DNA from: Vanilla planifolia
Taxonomy: Eukaryota; Streptophyta; Magnoliopsida; Asparagales; Orchidaceae
Length of the DNA: 64,000 nucleotides
Reading direction: 5' to 3'
Assembly (NCBI GenBank): GCA_023846275.1
Contig: CM043875.1
Span: forward strand, 4,647,569 to 4,711,568
Part shown: positions 37,001-47,520 of the stretch, piece by piece
How the letters are laid out: each line of letters starts with the position of its first letter
Position numbering within the stretch: the first letter of the stretch is position 1
The notes under the pieces: model-generated
Database searches by the model: none
Seen by the model: the letters and a program-made list of their open reading frames with translations, nothing else
What the model was told of the DNA's origin: nothing
Position numbers and translations under genes: made by a program

Positions 37001-38560
37001 ATCATCACTTATGTTAAGATTGTTCGTAAGTGTAACAAAATTGAAGAGGTTATTTAGTAATGCTACAAAACAAACTAAAGGAACATTGTGTTTTAAGCAA
37101 ACACATAACACATATGAATGGATTCTTTTGGATCTAAATTATGTTAATTTGTTTTAACTAATCATAAACTATATTCATAGTAGAGGTTTTCTTATTTGAT
37201 ACTGGTATTGTAGACCCAAAATTCAAGAATTATTGAAATTATGACTCCCTGAGGTGTGCAACAAAATGATAATAATCAGATCTAAGATTTAAACATATAA
37301 TTACAAATGTTTTGACTTGATGAATTCATATGCATATTATTTGTAATTTTTTGAAGTCATTTATATTTTTTAAAAACTTTTAAAATATAAAAGAGAAAAA
37401 GAAACAAAATTTAGTTAATCATGTTAATATAAAAAGTATAAATATTTCTTCCCATGAAAAAAATATTATGATTAGCATGAGTCCTAAAAGTAGAAAAGGA
37501 GGATTGGGAAGAAGGAATGAGGAGAAATATTAGAAGATTACTACGACTATGGAGAGCTACTACAAATAAGGCTTTCTTAGGGATTTTGTAGTAACAATCC
37601 CTCCTTGAGAAAGAGAAAGAGATTAAGAAAGTTTGACCATTTCTTGAAGCAAAAATCTAAAGGTACGATTTCAATGGAGTTTCCCTTCTTTGAAATATTT
37701 ATAGGTTGTATGCTATTGGTGATGGATTGTGGAGGTGGTGAGGATTTGGTCAAATGCCTTAATTTTTCATTCTACCAGTTTAATAGCTTTAACTTAACCT
37801 AAATGACATATTCTTCCTCTTGAGTGTAGCTTGATAATTAGGAAGTCATGTAGTAAGGTCAATACATAGTTTTTCCTTTAAACAAATACCCATATATTAA
37901 ATTGAAAATATTTAATAAAATTATAGGTTTGTTTTGCAATACATCTTTATGTTTACAAATCAAGTATTCTTCTTTTAGATAATCAAAATGTAGAATGTTT
38001 TATTCTAGTGTAGATGTAACTAATGTTAATTGAGACAAAACGTCTATTAGTTTGTTTTGACTTTTAAGCTTATATTTTAGGACAAAAGAATAGTATTTAA
38101 AAAATTCTACCCATTTTTCATTCCCATGATTCCAAATAATAATAATAAAAGGTGAAATTGGGCTCTATATAGTGTTATATAAGAAAAATTGAAAATAGGT
38201 TAACAAACATGAAAATGTATTCTTATATTTTATTTGGTTTCATTTATAGATATGGGTTGTTATTTGATCACTCATACTTTAGTTTACCTTTTCTATATCA
38301 TTATTATTGGTTATCACATTTTCATAATATTATTCTTTTATTTGTTTCTCTTATTACATCTATCTTTATATATTATTATATTTATTTATTTATTTATTAA
38401 ATTCTATAAAGTCTTATTAGTAATTATATCACAATTCAAATCTCTAGAATACAAAGAGATGAAGATTATAGTACTATGGATAAGAATCATACTTTAGCCC
38501 TTGCTTAAGATTTTGTATGTTGTCATATATGTCATTTATTTATGTTTAAATTTTTTGTTG
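34090..38560. other. AT-rich intergenic region, no gene recognised
   Basis: Composition drops abruptly to AT-rich at about 34,090. The plus strand at 37.49-37.75 kb is purine-rich and resembles the leader part of a Ty3-type LTR. A 107-codon frame at 36834-37157 is the longest here, with no recognised domain, and may be chance or old transposon coding sequence. Nothing else is supported. Confidence 0.4.
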
Positions 38561-38879
38561 TTATGGATTAATGAGTCTGGGGCCTGACAAGGTGACATCA
38601 TAACTTTAATTTGAGATTAGGTAGGTTATGTGAGTGAAGACACCAACACAATATTTAAATTTTTATTTTTATTTATATTTTATTTTAATAATGATGTGTC
38701 ATGTATAAAAATTTCAAGAAAATTTTAAGAGTTTGATTCTAAAAAAGCAATGGATTGAGTATAATTTGGAAATATGGGAAAAGGAAAAGAAAAAGAATGA
38801 CATGGTGATACTTAATGAGCTAGCATATACCTCGATCTCATTATTGTTGTTAGTAGGGGGAACAAGTGACTAGATTTTA

Positions 38880-40370
38880 GGGTCACAAATTGATAAAACG
38901 ATGAAACAAGTTTTGAGAATTCACCCACCCCACTTTGCAAGTGAGGAAGATCCCATGTAAGAATAGATAGTAACGATATTTGATGACATGTCTTATCCTA
39001 AAGATGAGAAATTAGTCATAACAATAATGATATTAAAGGATGCAACTAGTTTATGGTAGAACCCTATTCATAAAAGAATTTGAAACATGGTTCTTTCTAC
39101 TGTTAGAGCCAAAAATAACAAATGAGTTAAATTGTTTGATGTAAGGTGGCATGACTGTGAAGGAAATTGAATGTAAGTTCACTTATTTGACAAAATATGT
39201 ACCCAGTTTAGTAATCTTAAAAGAACAAAACTATTATATGTTTCGTAGAATAATGCATAACAAGATCACAATAGGTTTAATAATAGTAAGTACCACCAAT
39301 TATATTGAGCTAATGGAACACATGAGAATTATATCAATGGAATAGAGTGTTTTACAAAACTCTTCTATCATTGTTGCATTTGATTATGGAGCATTATAAG
39401 CATTTATTTGTACATGTATGATAAGAAAGTTAAGTTTTGAATTATAAACATTGAAAGAATTATTATCAATTAAAATTCTTTAAAAAATTATATAAAAGTA
39501 AACAAAACTACATCAATAAGGAGGTAAAAAAAAGGGAATGGTATTCTCTATATTGTAAAATTCTTTACCAATACTAGAATTTGATATTATATTGGGTATA
39601 AATTGGTTGTTTGATCATCAGGTTAAGATAGATTATTGAGAAAAAAGAATAGAAATTCCTAGTCCAAGAGAAGAAAGTTTTATTTACTTTTTTTGTCATG
39701 GAAAGAAGATTCTTATTATTTTAGTATTAAAAGCACATAAGTTGTTTGATATATTTTGTGGATGATAAAAAATTTTCTCAAATCTTAGATGTACCCATTG
39801 CTAATGAATATATGCATGTATTTTCTAAAGATGTATCATGATTTCCTCCACAAAAATAGATAGAATTTGAGATTTAATTGGTTCTTTGTGTTGAACTAAT
39901 TTCTAAAGCTCCATATAAGACTACATTAAGAAAACTACAAGTAGTTAAAGTGCTATTTTAAGAACTACTATGTAAAAGATTTATAAGGCCTAGTATCACA
40001 CCATGAGATGTACCTATATTATTTATGAAAAATAAAGATAATAACTTGAGAATGTGCATTGAATATAAAGAAATCAATAGAATTACAATTAAAAATAATT
40101 ATCTCTTATCTAGAATTGATGCTTTGTTTGATTAGCTCTAAGGAGCATCTATGTTTCTAAGATTGACTTCAAGTGAGGTTATCATCAATTGAAAATAAAT
40201 AAAGATGATATTTCTAAAAAACTTTTTAGAATAAGGTATGAATATTATAAATTTCTAGTATTATTATTTATATTAGCAAATGCATTTGTATCACTTATGG
40301 ATTTAATGAATAAAGATTTTAAAAGATTTTAGGATCAGTTTGTAATCACATTTATATTGTAAACCTCACT
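38880..40370 (+). mobile_element. Ty3 (Tekay/Del-like) retrotransposon fossil: Gag, protease, RT relics
   Basis: In order on the plus strand there is a Gag capsid-like stretch (around 38,900-39,350, with the pattern of a hydrophobic core followed by 'EF-phe-thr-L-arg'-type motifs), a protease-end block at about 39,570-39,640 (Ile-Leu-Gly-Ile-Asn-Trp-Leu type) and the start of reverse transcriptase at about 39,900-40,340 (conserved blocks for 'fingers', 'RMCIEY' and 'SRIDALFD'). It is broken, with many breaks, so it is old. RNase H is not seen. An integrase relic in the same orientation lies beyond the solo LTR, at 46.86-47.52 kb, and may come from the same parent. Confidence 0.75.
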
Positions 40371-40772
40371 GACCTTGAGGGAGCTTGATGATACCAAAAC
40401 TATGTATTATGATTCTATTGTTTTATTTAAGTGAACATTTTAGATTGATTGGATTAAGTGGATTACAAATAAGACTAATTGGAGTGTGATTCTTAATTTT
40501 AAAAGAACATTGAAGGTTATAGGATTAAAATATTGGAATACTCTATTAAGAACTTGTCTCTTGATAGTATGGCATCCATCATAGGAATTTTTTACTTCAT
40601 TCTAAGAATTAGATTATTAAAACCTATAATTGTTCCCTTGTGACACCTTAGGATTATATTCTACTTAATTCATGCATTATCATTAAAACCTTATTTGTGA
40701 GTATTAATTCATTTAAAGTTGTCTTAGGATCTATGCAACATGTTCATAAATCTTCTTATATAAAATACAAGT
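40371..40772. other. AT-rich spacer between the Ty3 relic and the solo LTR
   Basis: About 400 bp without recognised coding potential. It begins just past the last RT-like block. It may be non-pol retrotransposon sequence or the end of another decayed LTR. Confidence 0.4.
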
Positions 40773-40777
40773 GTTTA
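40773..40777 (+). repeat. Target-site duplication GTTTA, left
   Basis: Five bases immediately before the TG start of the solo LTR, identical to 43975-43979. A 5-bp duplication is the hallmark of plant LTR-retrotransposon integration. Confidence 0.9.
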
Positions 40778-41416
40778 TGTAATACCCGGTAAAATATTAT
40801 AGGTTTAATCTTCAATAATTCAATTGTGGCTTGGATGATTTCAGATCGACAGTAGGATGAGCCAGGAGCTCAATTGGAGGCTATTGGAATTTCTGAAATT
40901 TTCTGGGGATTTTTCGGAGCACCGAGATTTTTTAAAAAAAAAACGAAATTTGGATTTTTATTTTCTTTTTTTACCGCGCGTGAACCGGACCGGAGCGGTT
41001 CAGCGAAGGCGGAGCGGTTCAGCGAAGGCGGGGCGGTTCGCCGAGGTGCGTTTGCGCGTGCGTATGGATAAGCCGCGGATAAGCGGATCGGACGGACGAG
41101 ATCAGCGGTGGAGATTAACCGGCTGATCGAGTGTTAAGCGGCGTTTTTAGAAGGTCAACCGGCGCTTAATGGGTCTTAACGGGTTATTACCGGTTTAAGC
41201 TGGGTATTTAACCCGAACTGTTCGGCTGTTAGGGTTTCGAACGGCGGTTAGAGGCGAAGCGTTCGCGGCGAACGGCGGTGATTTCCGGCAGCCTTCCAAG
41301 GGGCTTTTGGTAATCGGAGATTCGCGGGACAGAGGCGAGCATTTTGGTACCGGTTTCGTTCGGCGAGGGGCTGCGGTTGATCGCGTGCGGGCTTCATCGT
41401 CGCCGGCGACGAGCAA

Positions 41417-41765
41417 AGGTAGGAAATTCGGTTTTAAATTAGTTAATTAGTAGAAATTAAAAGCATGGAATATTTTGCTTAATGAAATCAAGCATGTGGA
41501 TGAAAAATTGGACTTAGTTGAATGCTAATTTGCGTCTTTTACAATTTTTGGATTTCTGGAAAATTTCCATTTCGCCGGAAAATTTAGTTAGGTAGGAAAT
41601 TCAGTTTTAAATTAGTTAATTAGTAGAAATTAAAAGGCATGGAATATTTTGCTTTATGAACACAAGCATGTGGATGAAAAATCGGACTTAGTTGAATGCT
41701 AATCTGCGTCTTTTACAATTTTTGGATTTCTGGAAAATTTCCCATTTCGCCGGAAAATTTAGTTA
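41417..41765 (+). repeat. 173-bp tandem duplication inside the solo LTR
   Basis: Unit 1 starts at 41417 and unit 2 at 41590, both opening AGGTAGGAAATTC and closing CGCCGGAAAATTTAGTT. They differ at only about ten positions including small indels, so this is a fairly recent duplication or one shared by the LTR family. Confidence 0.9.
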
Positions 41766-42835
41766 ATGCTTAGGAACATGTTAGGGATTTGTATTATCAG
41801 TTTGCCATTGAATTAGTTAATTAATTGTTGGATTAATCTTACGGCAATGGTGTACGGGCGAACTCTTTCGGCGGAAATTTTAAATTAGTGGCATTATTGA
41901 AACATTAGGATAGTACGAACATCGAATTTTGTTTCTCCTTGTTCACGTTCGCCGGAAATCGACGGAAGGAATTGGATTGGTCGGCGATTGCTTCAGTTAG
42001 GGTTCGCGGGAGTCGGACCGAGGAAGGAGAAGGGTTTAGATTAATTTCGAATTTATTTAAGTAATTAATGGTATTTATATAATATTAATTAGTAATTATA
42101 TTTATTTAAGCATCGACCGATTAACGGATTATTAAAGAATTTGGTTCGGCGGTGTCGCGGTTCAGCCCGAGGGTTCCGAACCGGCAGCGAAAACCGGTTC
42201 AGCGGGATTCGGCGCGGACGAACGGCGCGGAGGAAAATTTAATTCGGAAATTAAATCCGAATTTTCGGAAAAAGGATATATGTGGAATTTAAATTTTAAA
42301 TTCGGAAATTTATTCCGAATTTCGGAAAATGGAAAAAAGGGCAGAAATTTATTTTGGAAATTAAAATTTCCTGAAGTGAGGAAGAGGTGATTTTTGGAAA
42401 TCACGTAGCCAAGTTGAAATTGACTGTTGGAAATTACCCATAAATTCAGTGCAGCTGGATTAGTTGGAAGGAAGTGTGACACTTGGGCGTTACCAGAATA
42501 GTCAGAATTTTGGTACAGTTTGTGTTGCTTGGATGGCAATGACATAGATTGAGTCAGTTTACTCAGTGTTGGCATATTTCATGGATTGGCATATTAGACC
42601 GGACTACTATAGGCCCTATATGATGTTTTAGGATAGTTGTGGTAGGTAACTGTGCGGTACAGACTTAACTTTCACAGTATACATGTGGACTGGTATGCAC
42701 CTTGTTGTATCTGGACACATGTTGCCGAATCTTAGAGTTAGAGCTTGGCAATGACTATAGGGGCGTGGCTCTATGGAAATTGTTGGGAGAGGACTTCTTG
42801 TGACGGTGGCTGAGTCGATCTCTTCTGGTCCATGA

Positions 42836-42950
42836 GTGTAGGCCTGCGCGCCTGAGAGTGGCAGTGGCAGGGGTGACTCGCCGTGGCTAGCCAAGTGTGT
42901 AGGCCTGCGTGCCTGAGGGTGGCAGGGGTGTCTCACGTTGGCTAGAGATC
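42836..42950 (+). repeat. 61-bp-offset duplication inside the solo LTR
   Basis: GTGTAGGCCTGCG-GCCTGAG-GTGGCAG occurs at 42836 and again at 42897, followed in both cases by a GGGGTG-CTC-CG-TGGCTAG phrase. The copies are diverged. Confidence 0.75.
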
Positions 42951-43028
42951 TATGTGACTGGTTTTGTCTATAGTCTCCAGAAGATTGATTGACGAGAGAC
43001 GCTGCGGTGTCGGGTGCTAGGCGTTGTG

Positions 43029-43118
43029 ATGCGTGCGCAGAGATGGGCGTGTCCCGCTGGCATGCTTTGCCTAGGCGCCATGCGTGCGCAGAGATGGGCG
43101 TGTCCCGCTGGCATGCTG
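43029..43118 (+). repeat. 51-bp-period duplication inside the solo LTR
   Basis: A 38-bp segment beginning ATGCGTGCGCAGAG is present identically at 43029 and 43080, separated by a 13-bp spacer. Confidence 0.9.
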
Positions 43119-43974
43119 CCTGGGAGCACAGAGGAGAGCTACTCTGGTGTGACTGAGGGTGACTGTGGTTGGTCAGAGTCTGGGACTGAGAGTGCCTTTC
43201 CACCCTACATTGTTATGCTGTATTCCTATACTCTTGCTATTATCCTTCTCTTACATGTGAGTTTTTACTAGCTGTCTTTCCTACTGGGCGTAGCTCACTC
43301 CTTTATTATCTATATTTTTCCAGCGGCTCGACAGCCTTGACGCCACCCAGATTAGGTGGGATCGTGGTCAGCAGGCTAGTGGAGGATATCTGATCTGTGA
43401 TTTTCTGAGACATTTTGGTTAGTGTGATTGATACTATTGGATGTATTCAGGGAGACTGTTATTCTTATGTCATGTAATATGTGAGGGTGATTCTGACTTA
43501 TGTATCTAGTTGGATGATATTGTATTTGTTGGACTTGGATCTTATTCTTGTGATGTAGTTTCCATTCACTGTTTTACTTTATTGTCTTGGTGGTATAGTG
43601 TGTGGAGTGCCATATTTTATCTGAGGATGTTATGTATTTTATTTTGATGGTGAGGTCATTTCATGACTATGGAACTTAACCGTGGGGATTCAGACTTCTA
43701 TTAAATCGGTGCTCCTACCGGTATGGGTTAGGAGTATGGGGTCTAGTAGGAGTAACATTGCGCGAGTCCATCTGTTAATTCAGGAGTCATGAACCTGATT
43801 TGACGGTGTACCCGGGAGATGGGATCCACATTGTTAAGGAAAGTAGGTGTGTAATGATGTGTTATATCCTATGTTTTTCGTAGGCTACTCAGGTTGGTAT
43901 GTGACGATCTGAACTGTCTATATGTAAAAAAAAAATATGCCAAAAATCAGCCTAGGAAAAAATGGGGTGTAACA

Positions 43975-43979
43975 GTTTA
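43975..43979 (+). repeat. Target-site duplication GTTTA, right
   Basis: Directly abuts the CA end of the solo LTR and matches the left copy exactly. Confidence 0.9.
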
Positions 43980-46855
43980 AGTTTGTAAAATCAAGTTTAC
44001 AATAAGATTTAAATTTTACTGCTTATTATTCATAAGATATGATATCCTATATCATACTTGTATGGTCTAAACCCCAGTTTAAAGTATCAGATAAAGTTTG
44101 AAGTTATCATGGTATTGTATAGGTACGATGACTTCATTGTACAAATGTGAAAGAATATAAACACAAACTAGATTGCACAAGGTACCTATCTTATTCATGC
44201 ATCACTTATTTTCTAGGAGTTATGTTTTTCTCGTTATCATGAGCATGAAGGTTCCCTTATACGAGTACACGAGATACTTTCTCTTAGAGTTTATAATTTT
44301 TATAACCTTAATTATAATCAGACATGTATGATTAATATGTCATATTAATTATACCAGGAGTTTAATTACTATAGCTTGGTCATTCACTCTATTATTCTTA
44401 TACAATTACCAAGCTCTGCACACCCTTAAATACAAAGAATAGTATCATAGCTATACATTTTAGTTCAATTAACATATAATATTGATGAATAAGAATAACA
44501 ATGTACTTAATGTGTTATATTAATATGATGCTTACATCATATGAGTATATTAATTGATACACTTGATGTTCTTCTTTAACATTTAAGAATAATCTGTGTC
44601 AATCTTGTATGATTTACTATTAGTAATTATTAAGTATAAAAGATTACAAAAGTGGGTACACTCTTATCATACTATTATACTATGTTTAACATATGTGTAT
44701 GATTATCTCCTTAAGACTCATTAATTAATTAACACATGATCATATGAGCAAACTTCCTTATTTGATCACATCATGAAATATTTTCCAAAGAGCTTGCCTC
44801 TTAGTAAAAATATATAACATAAGATGTCAATCACATATCAAGCATGTATGATCTAGTTGTATTGTAAAAATAAATAACTTTCAACTAGTATAATCTATGT
44901 GTTTGTCTAGTATGATATATATATATATATATATAAGGATTTAAGCTTGCATTGCAAATTGGAATCATGTAGTATAAAGACTCTTTGCAAGCTTATACGA
45001 TAAGTTGTTTTGAGTCTATAAGCATTAGTTGTAATGTTAGATCATTATGATCTTACTGATAATTTTATCACCCTGATACAAAGTATGTGAAATATTTATA
45101 CAATGAATTACTAAAAGCTTTAATAGCTAGTTTAACCATATTAAAGATGTGAATAAAACTATTATGTCTACCTAAAACATCATGTAATCAAGCCAAAGCA
45201 TAAATAAGATGATTTTCTATATGAACTAGTGTGATTATCATATTGTTACATTCCATTTTTAAGACGTTTTATGTGTTTAACCAAAAAAATAGATTTTTGA
45301 AATTTGATGCTAGATGAGTGGTGAACATTAGGAGTGGCATACAGATTGACATGCACAAGTTAGAAAAAAGAAAATGTGTAAAAATAAACACTAAAAGCCC
45401 AAAAAAATAATACTTAAGAGTTACTCATCTAAGACAATCTTAGCTAAGAAGCCACATAAAGTCTCTTATTATGTTAAGCTCGCAAGCTCTTCAATGGCAA
45501 AGAAACAAGATACTTAGCAAAGGTTTGATAAATAGAAGTTGTGATAAAAGTAAGAAAAAAGTAAATATCACATGGGTATAGATTGAAAGTATTGAAAGAC
45601 TTTACTAAGGCTTATGATAAAATTAGAATCATAAAATAACTTTCTCATAAAAGAGATCCAAACATTTAAAAAAATTGAATTAGCAGCACAAGAAAAGGAA
45701 GCAGTAAGTGGCAGTAAAAACTTAAGAAAACTATAGCGACAAAGTGAAAGAGGAAGGATGTTGTGAAGGGAAACAATGAAATAAAGAATCAACATAGTGA
45801 AAAAATAGTTAAGCCACAGTGATAGGACAATGATATTGCAAAGTCATTAGTAAATTGGCTTGATGTTATTGCTTGGGTCTCACACCCCTCCTCCTAATAT
45901 CAAAGGCTCAACAAATTATTACATAAGAGTTTTGACTACAATCAACCCAATATCTCAACAAAATGTAAAATAAACTTGAAAATTTTTCTTGTCTAAATAT
46001 TACCATTCTAAAGGATAGGCCTACCTTATTATAAAGAGCTTATACACAAAAGATAAAATAAAAATGAAAGACAATTATATAAAATTGTGGTTAAAAGTTG
46101 TTATTAAATAGTTTTTTGAATAAGTTAAAGTAAGTTAAAATGAGTTGAGATAAAAAAAACAAATAAAAGATATGATACAATGAGTATTATAATGCTATAT
46201 AATAACTATATTCATGCATAATCATGATGAATAAGCATTGATGTAATAATTTAACACTCTCATCACTTTCAAATAGTCATGTATTATTTTAACTATTATT
46301 TCTTTTATATTTATTAGCTACATATTTGCACTTTTATGTTTCTTTTATGCTTGTAACTAGTAGTTTGTCTACTGAGTATAATATGTTAATCTCTTACTTT
46401 AATTATATGCTAGAATATAAACACTTATAACGATGAAGTTTCCTAATGATATCTTTGGACCTGAGTGAGAGTGATTTTGCTATTTTATTTATTGTAAACT
46501 TTGTGAGGGATATTTATATTTGAGCACTTATTATACTTTTTAGATAACAGTTGCATCAATATTATCATTTAAACTTTTACATTGTAAGGTAGCTTTAGAT
46601 TAATGCATTTTTTACTTGGTTGTGACATGTGAGATGTGATATGAATTGTGATATTTTATGATCACTCTCACAAGATTTTGGTGTGTATTCTTTGGAATCA
46701 CTACATACTTTTTTCTTAATTAGTAAGTTGGTATTTTTGTGTATTTTATCATCACTCTCATCATCAAGTTATGATTTGATATAGGTACTTATAGAAAGAC
46801 TAAAAAATTAGCCCAATTATTGGCTATGAAGACAACATAGTCATATGAAAGATTA
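43980..46855. other. LTR-like debris with palindromic word array
   Basis: From 44.01 to 45.25 kb CATAC/GTATG-type words (for example TATCATACTTGTATGG and CAAGCATGTATGATC) recur as in the other arrays. Around 46.35-46.40 kb the phrase TTTGTCTACTGAGTATA resembles the CTACTGGGCGTAGC block of the solo LTR, suggesting a diverged Ty3 LTR. No gene is seen; the 75-codon minus frame at 45568-45795 lies in this debris. Confidence 0.4.
44914..44935. repeat. (TA)n microsatellite
   Basis: An uninterrupted alternating AT tract of about 21 bp within the LTR-like debris. Confidence 0.85.
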
Positions 46856-46859
46856 GCCT

Positions 46860-47520
46860 AAACCTATTTGAACCAAATTGTGAAATTACATGAAATATAA
46901 AAATTAATTATTTTAGGTAAGTATTCTAAATTTAACTCACATTTTTGGACTAGTGTTAATTAAATAATTGATATTAAGTCTAAAAGTTAATAAATATTTT
47001 CATCTATAAATAGATGGATATGTAAAACATAATTTTAAAACTATGAAAGATTTATTGAGACTTTGCATATTAAATTATGGTGATTAAAAAAATCACTTTC
47101 AATTGAGTTTGCTTATAATACTAGTTATCAATCCAGCATAAAAATTACACTCTATAAAACTTTTATATAAAAGGAAATGTCAATCATATTTGTGCTAGAC
47201 GAGGGAAAACAAAGAGTTAAATTTAGTCCCAGTTTATTGAGGAAGCTATTAAAAAGATCAAAATAGGTTGGAAAGAGCTAAAAATGGATAAAAAGATATT
47301 TTGATATTAAAAATAGATCATTTGAAGTTTAAGAAAGAGAACACGTGTTCATTAAAGTAAGTCTAACAAAAAATGTTATAAGATTTGTAAGGCCACAAAA
47401 GTTGAAACCTACGCTTGATGGCTCGTTTCAAATTTTAGAAAGAGTTAGATAAATATCATACGATATTGACTTACTTTAGCAACCTTGCTTTCCTTTCATG
47501 GGTTTGGTACCATGCCATCA
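46860..47520 (+). mobile_element. Ty3 integrase relic (core end and C-terminal part)
   Basis: Plus-strand blocks match, in order, the end of the Ty3 integrase catalytic core (near 46,930-47,130, including an 'EFAYN-SY-SS' type block), the 'LY-RKC-S' block near 47,160-47,190, and the C-terminal 'H-F-KVS' and 'KL-P--DG-F-ILERV' blocks near 47,340-47,450. It is an old, broken fossil with many breaks. Its orientation agrees with the Gag-RT relic at 38.88-40.37 kb, and the solo LTR plus LTR debris lie between them. Confidence 0.75.

Larger units (their letters stand above)
40778..43974 (+). mobile_element. Solo LTR, 3,197 bp, Ty3 Tekay/Del-like
   Basis: Begins TGTAATACCCGG and ends GGGGTGTAACA, giving TG...CA ends with an extended imperfect inverted terminal match, flanked by perfect GTTTA duplications. 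No primer-binding site or internal region follows, so this is a solo LTR left by LTR-LTR recombination. Its length and the TGTAAYACCC start fit the Tekay clade of Ty3 elements. It is far more GC-rich than its surroundings, keeps the clade-type CTACTGGGCGTAGCTCAC block at 43,282-43,299, and has three internal duplications. The intact target duplication and ends suggest a much younger insertion than the nearby relics, though no LTR pair exists to date it. Open frames within are GC-driven, not genes. Confidence 0.9.

Noticed and set aside
36834-37157. 107-codon frame as a small gene
   Set aside because: No domain, no codon-use contrast with its flanks, and no splice or promoter context. Probably chance or transposon-derived.
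38209-38497. Hydrophobic 63- and 87-codon frames resembling a membrane protein
   Set aside because: Driven by a T-rich low-complexity tract (TTTATT repeats), open in two frames at once.
40857-43271. Several open frames of 65-191 codons, at first suggestive of a GC-rich gene cluster
   Set aside because: All lie inside the solo LTR (40778-43974), whose high GC produces long non-coding frames.
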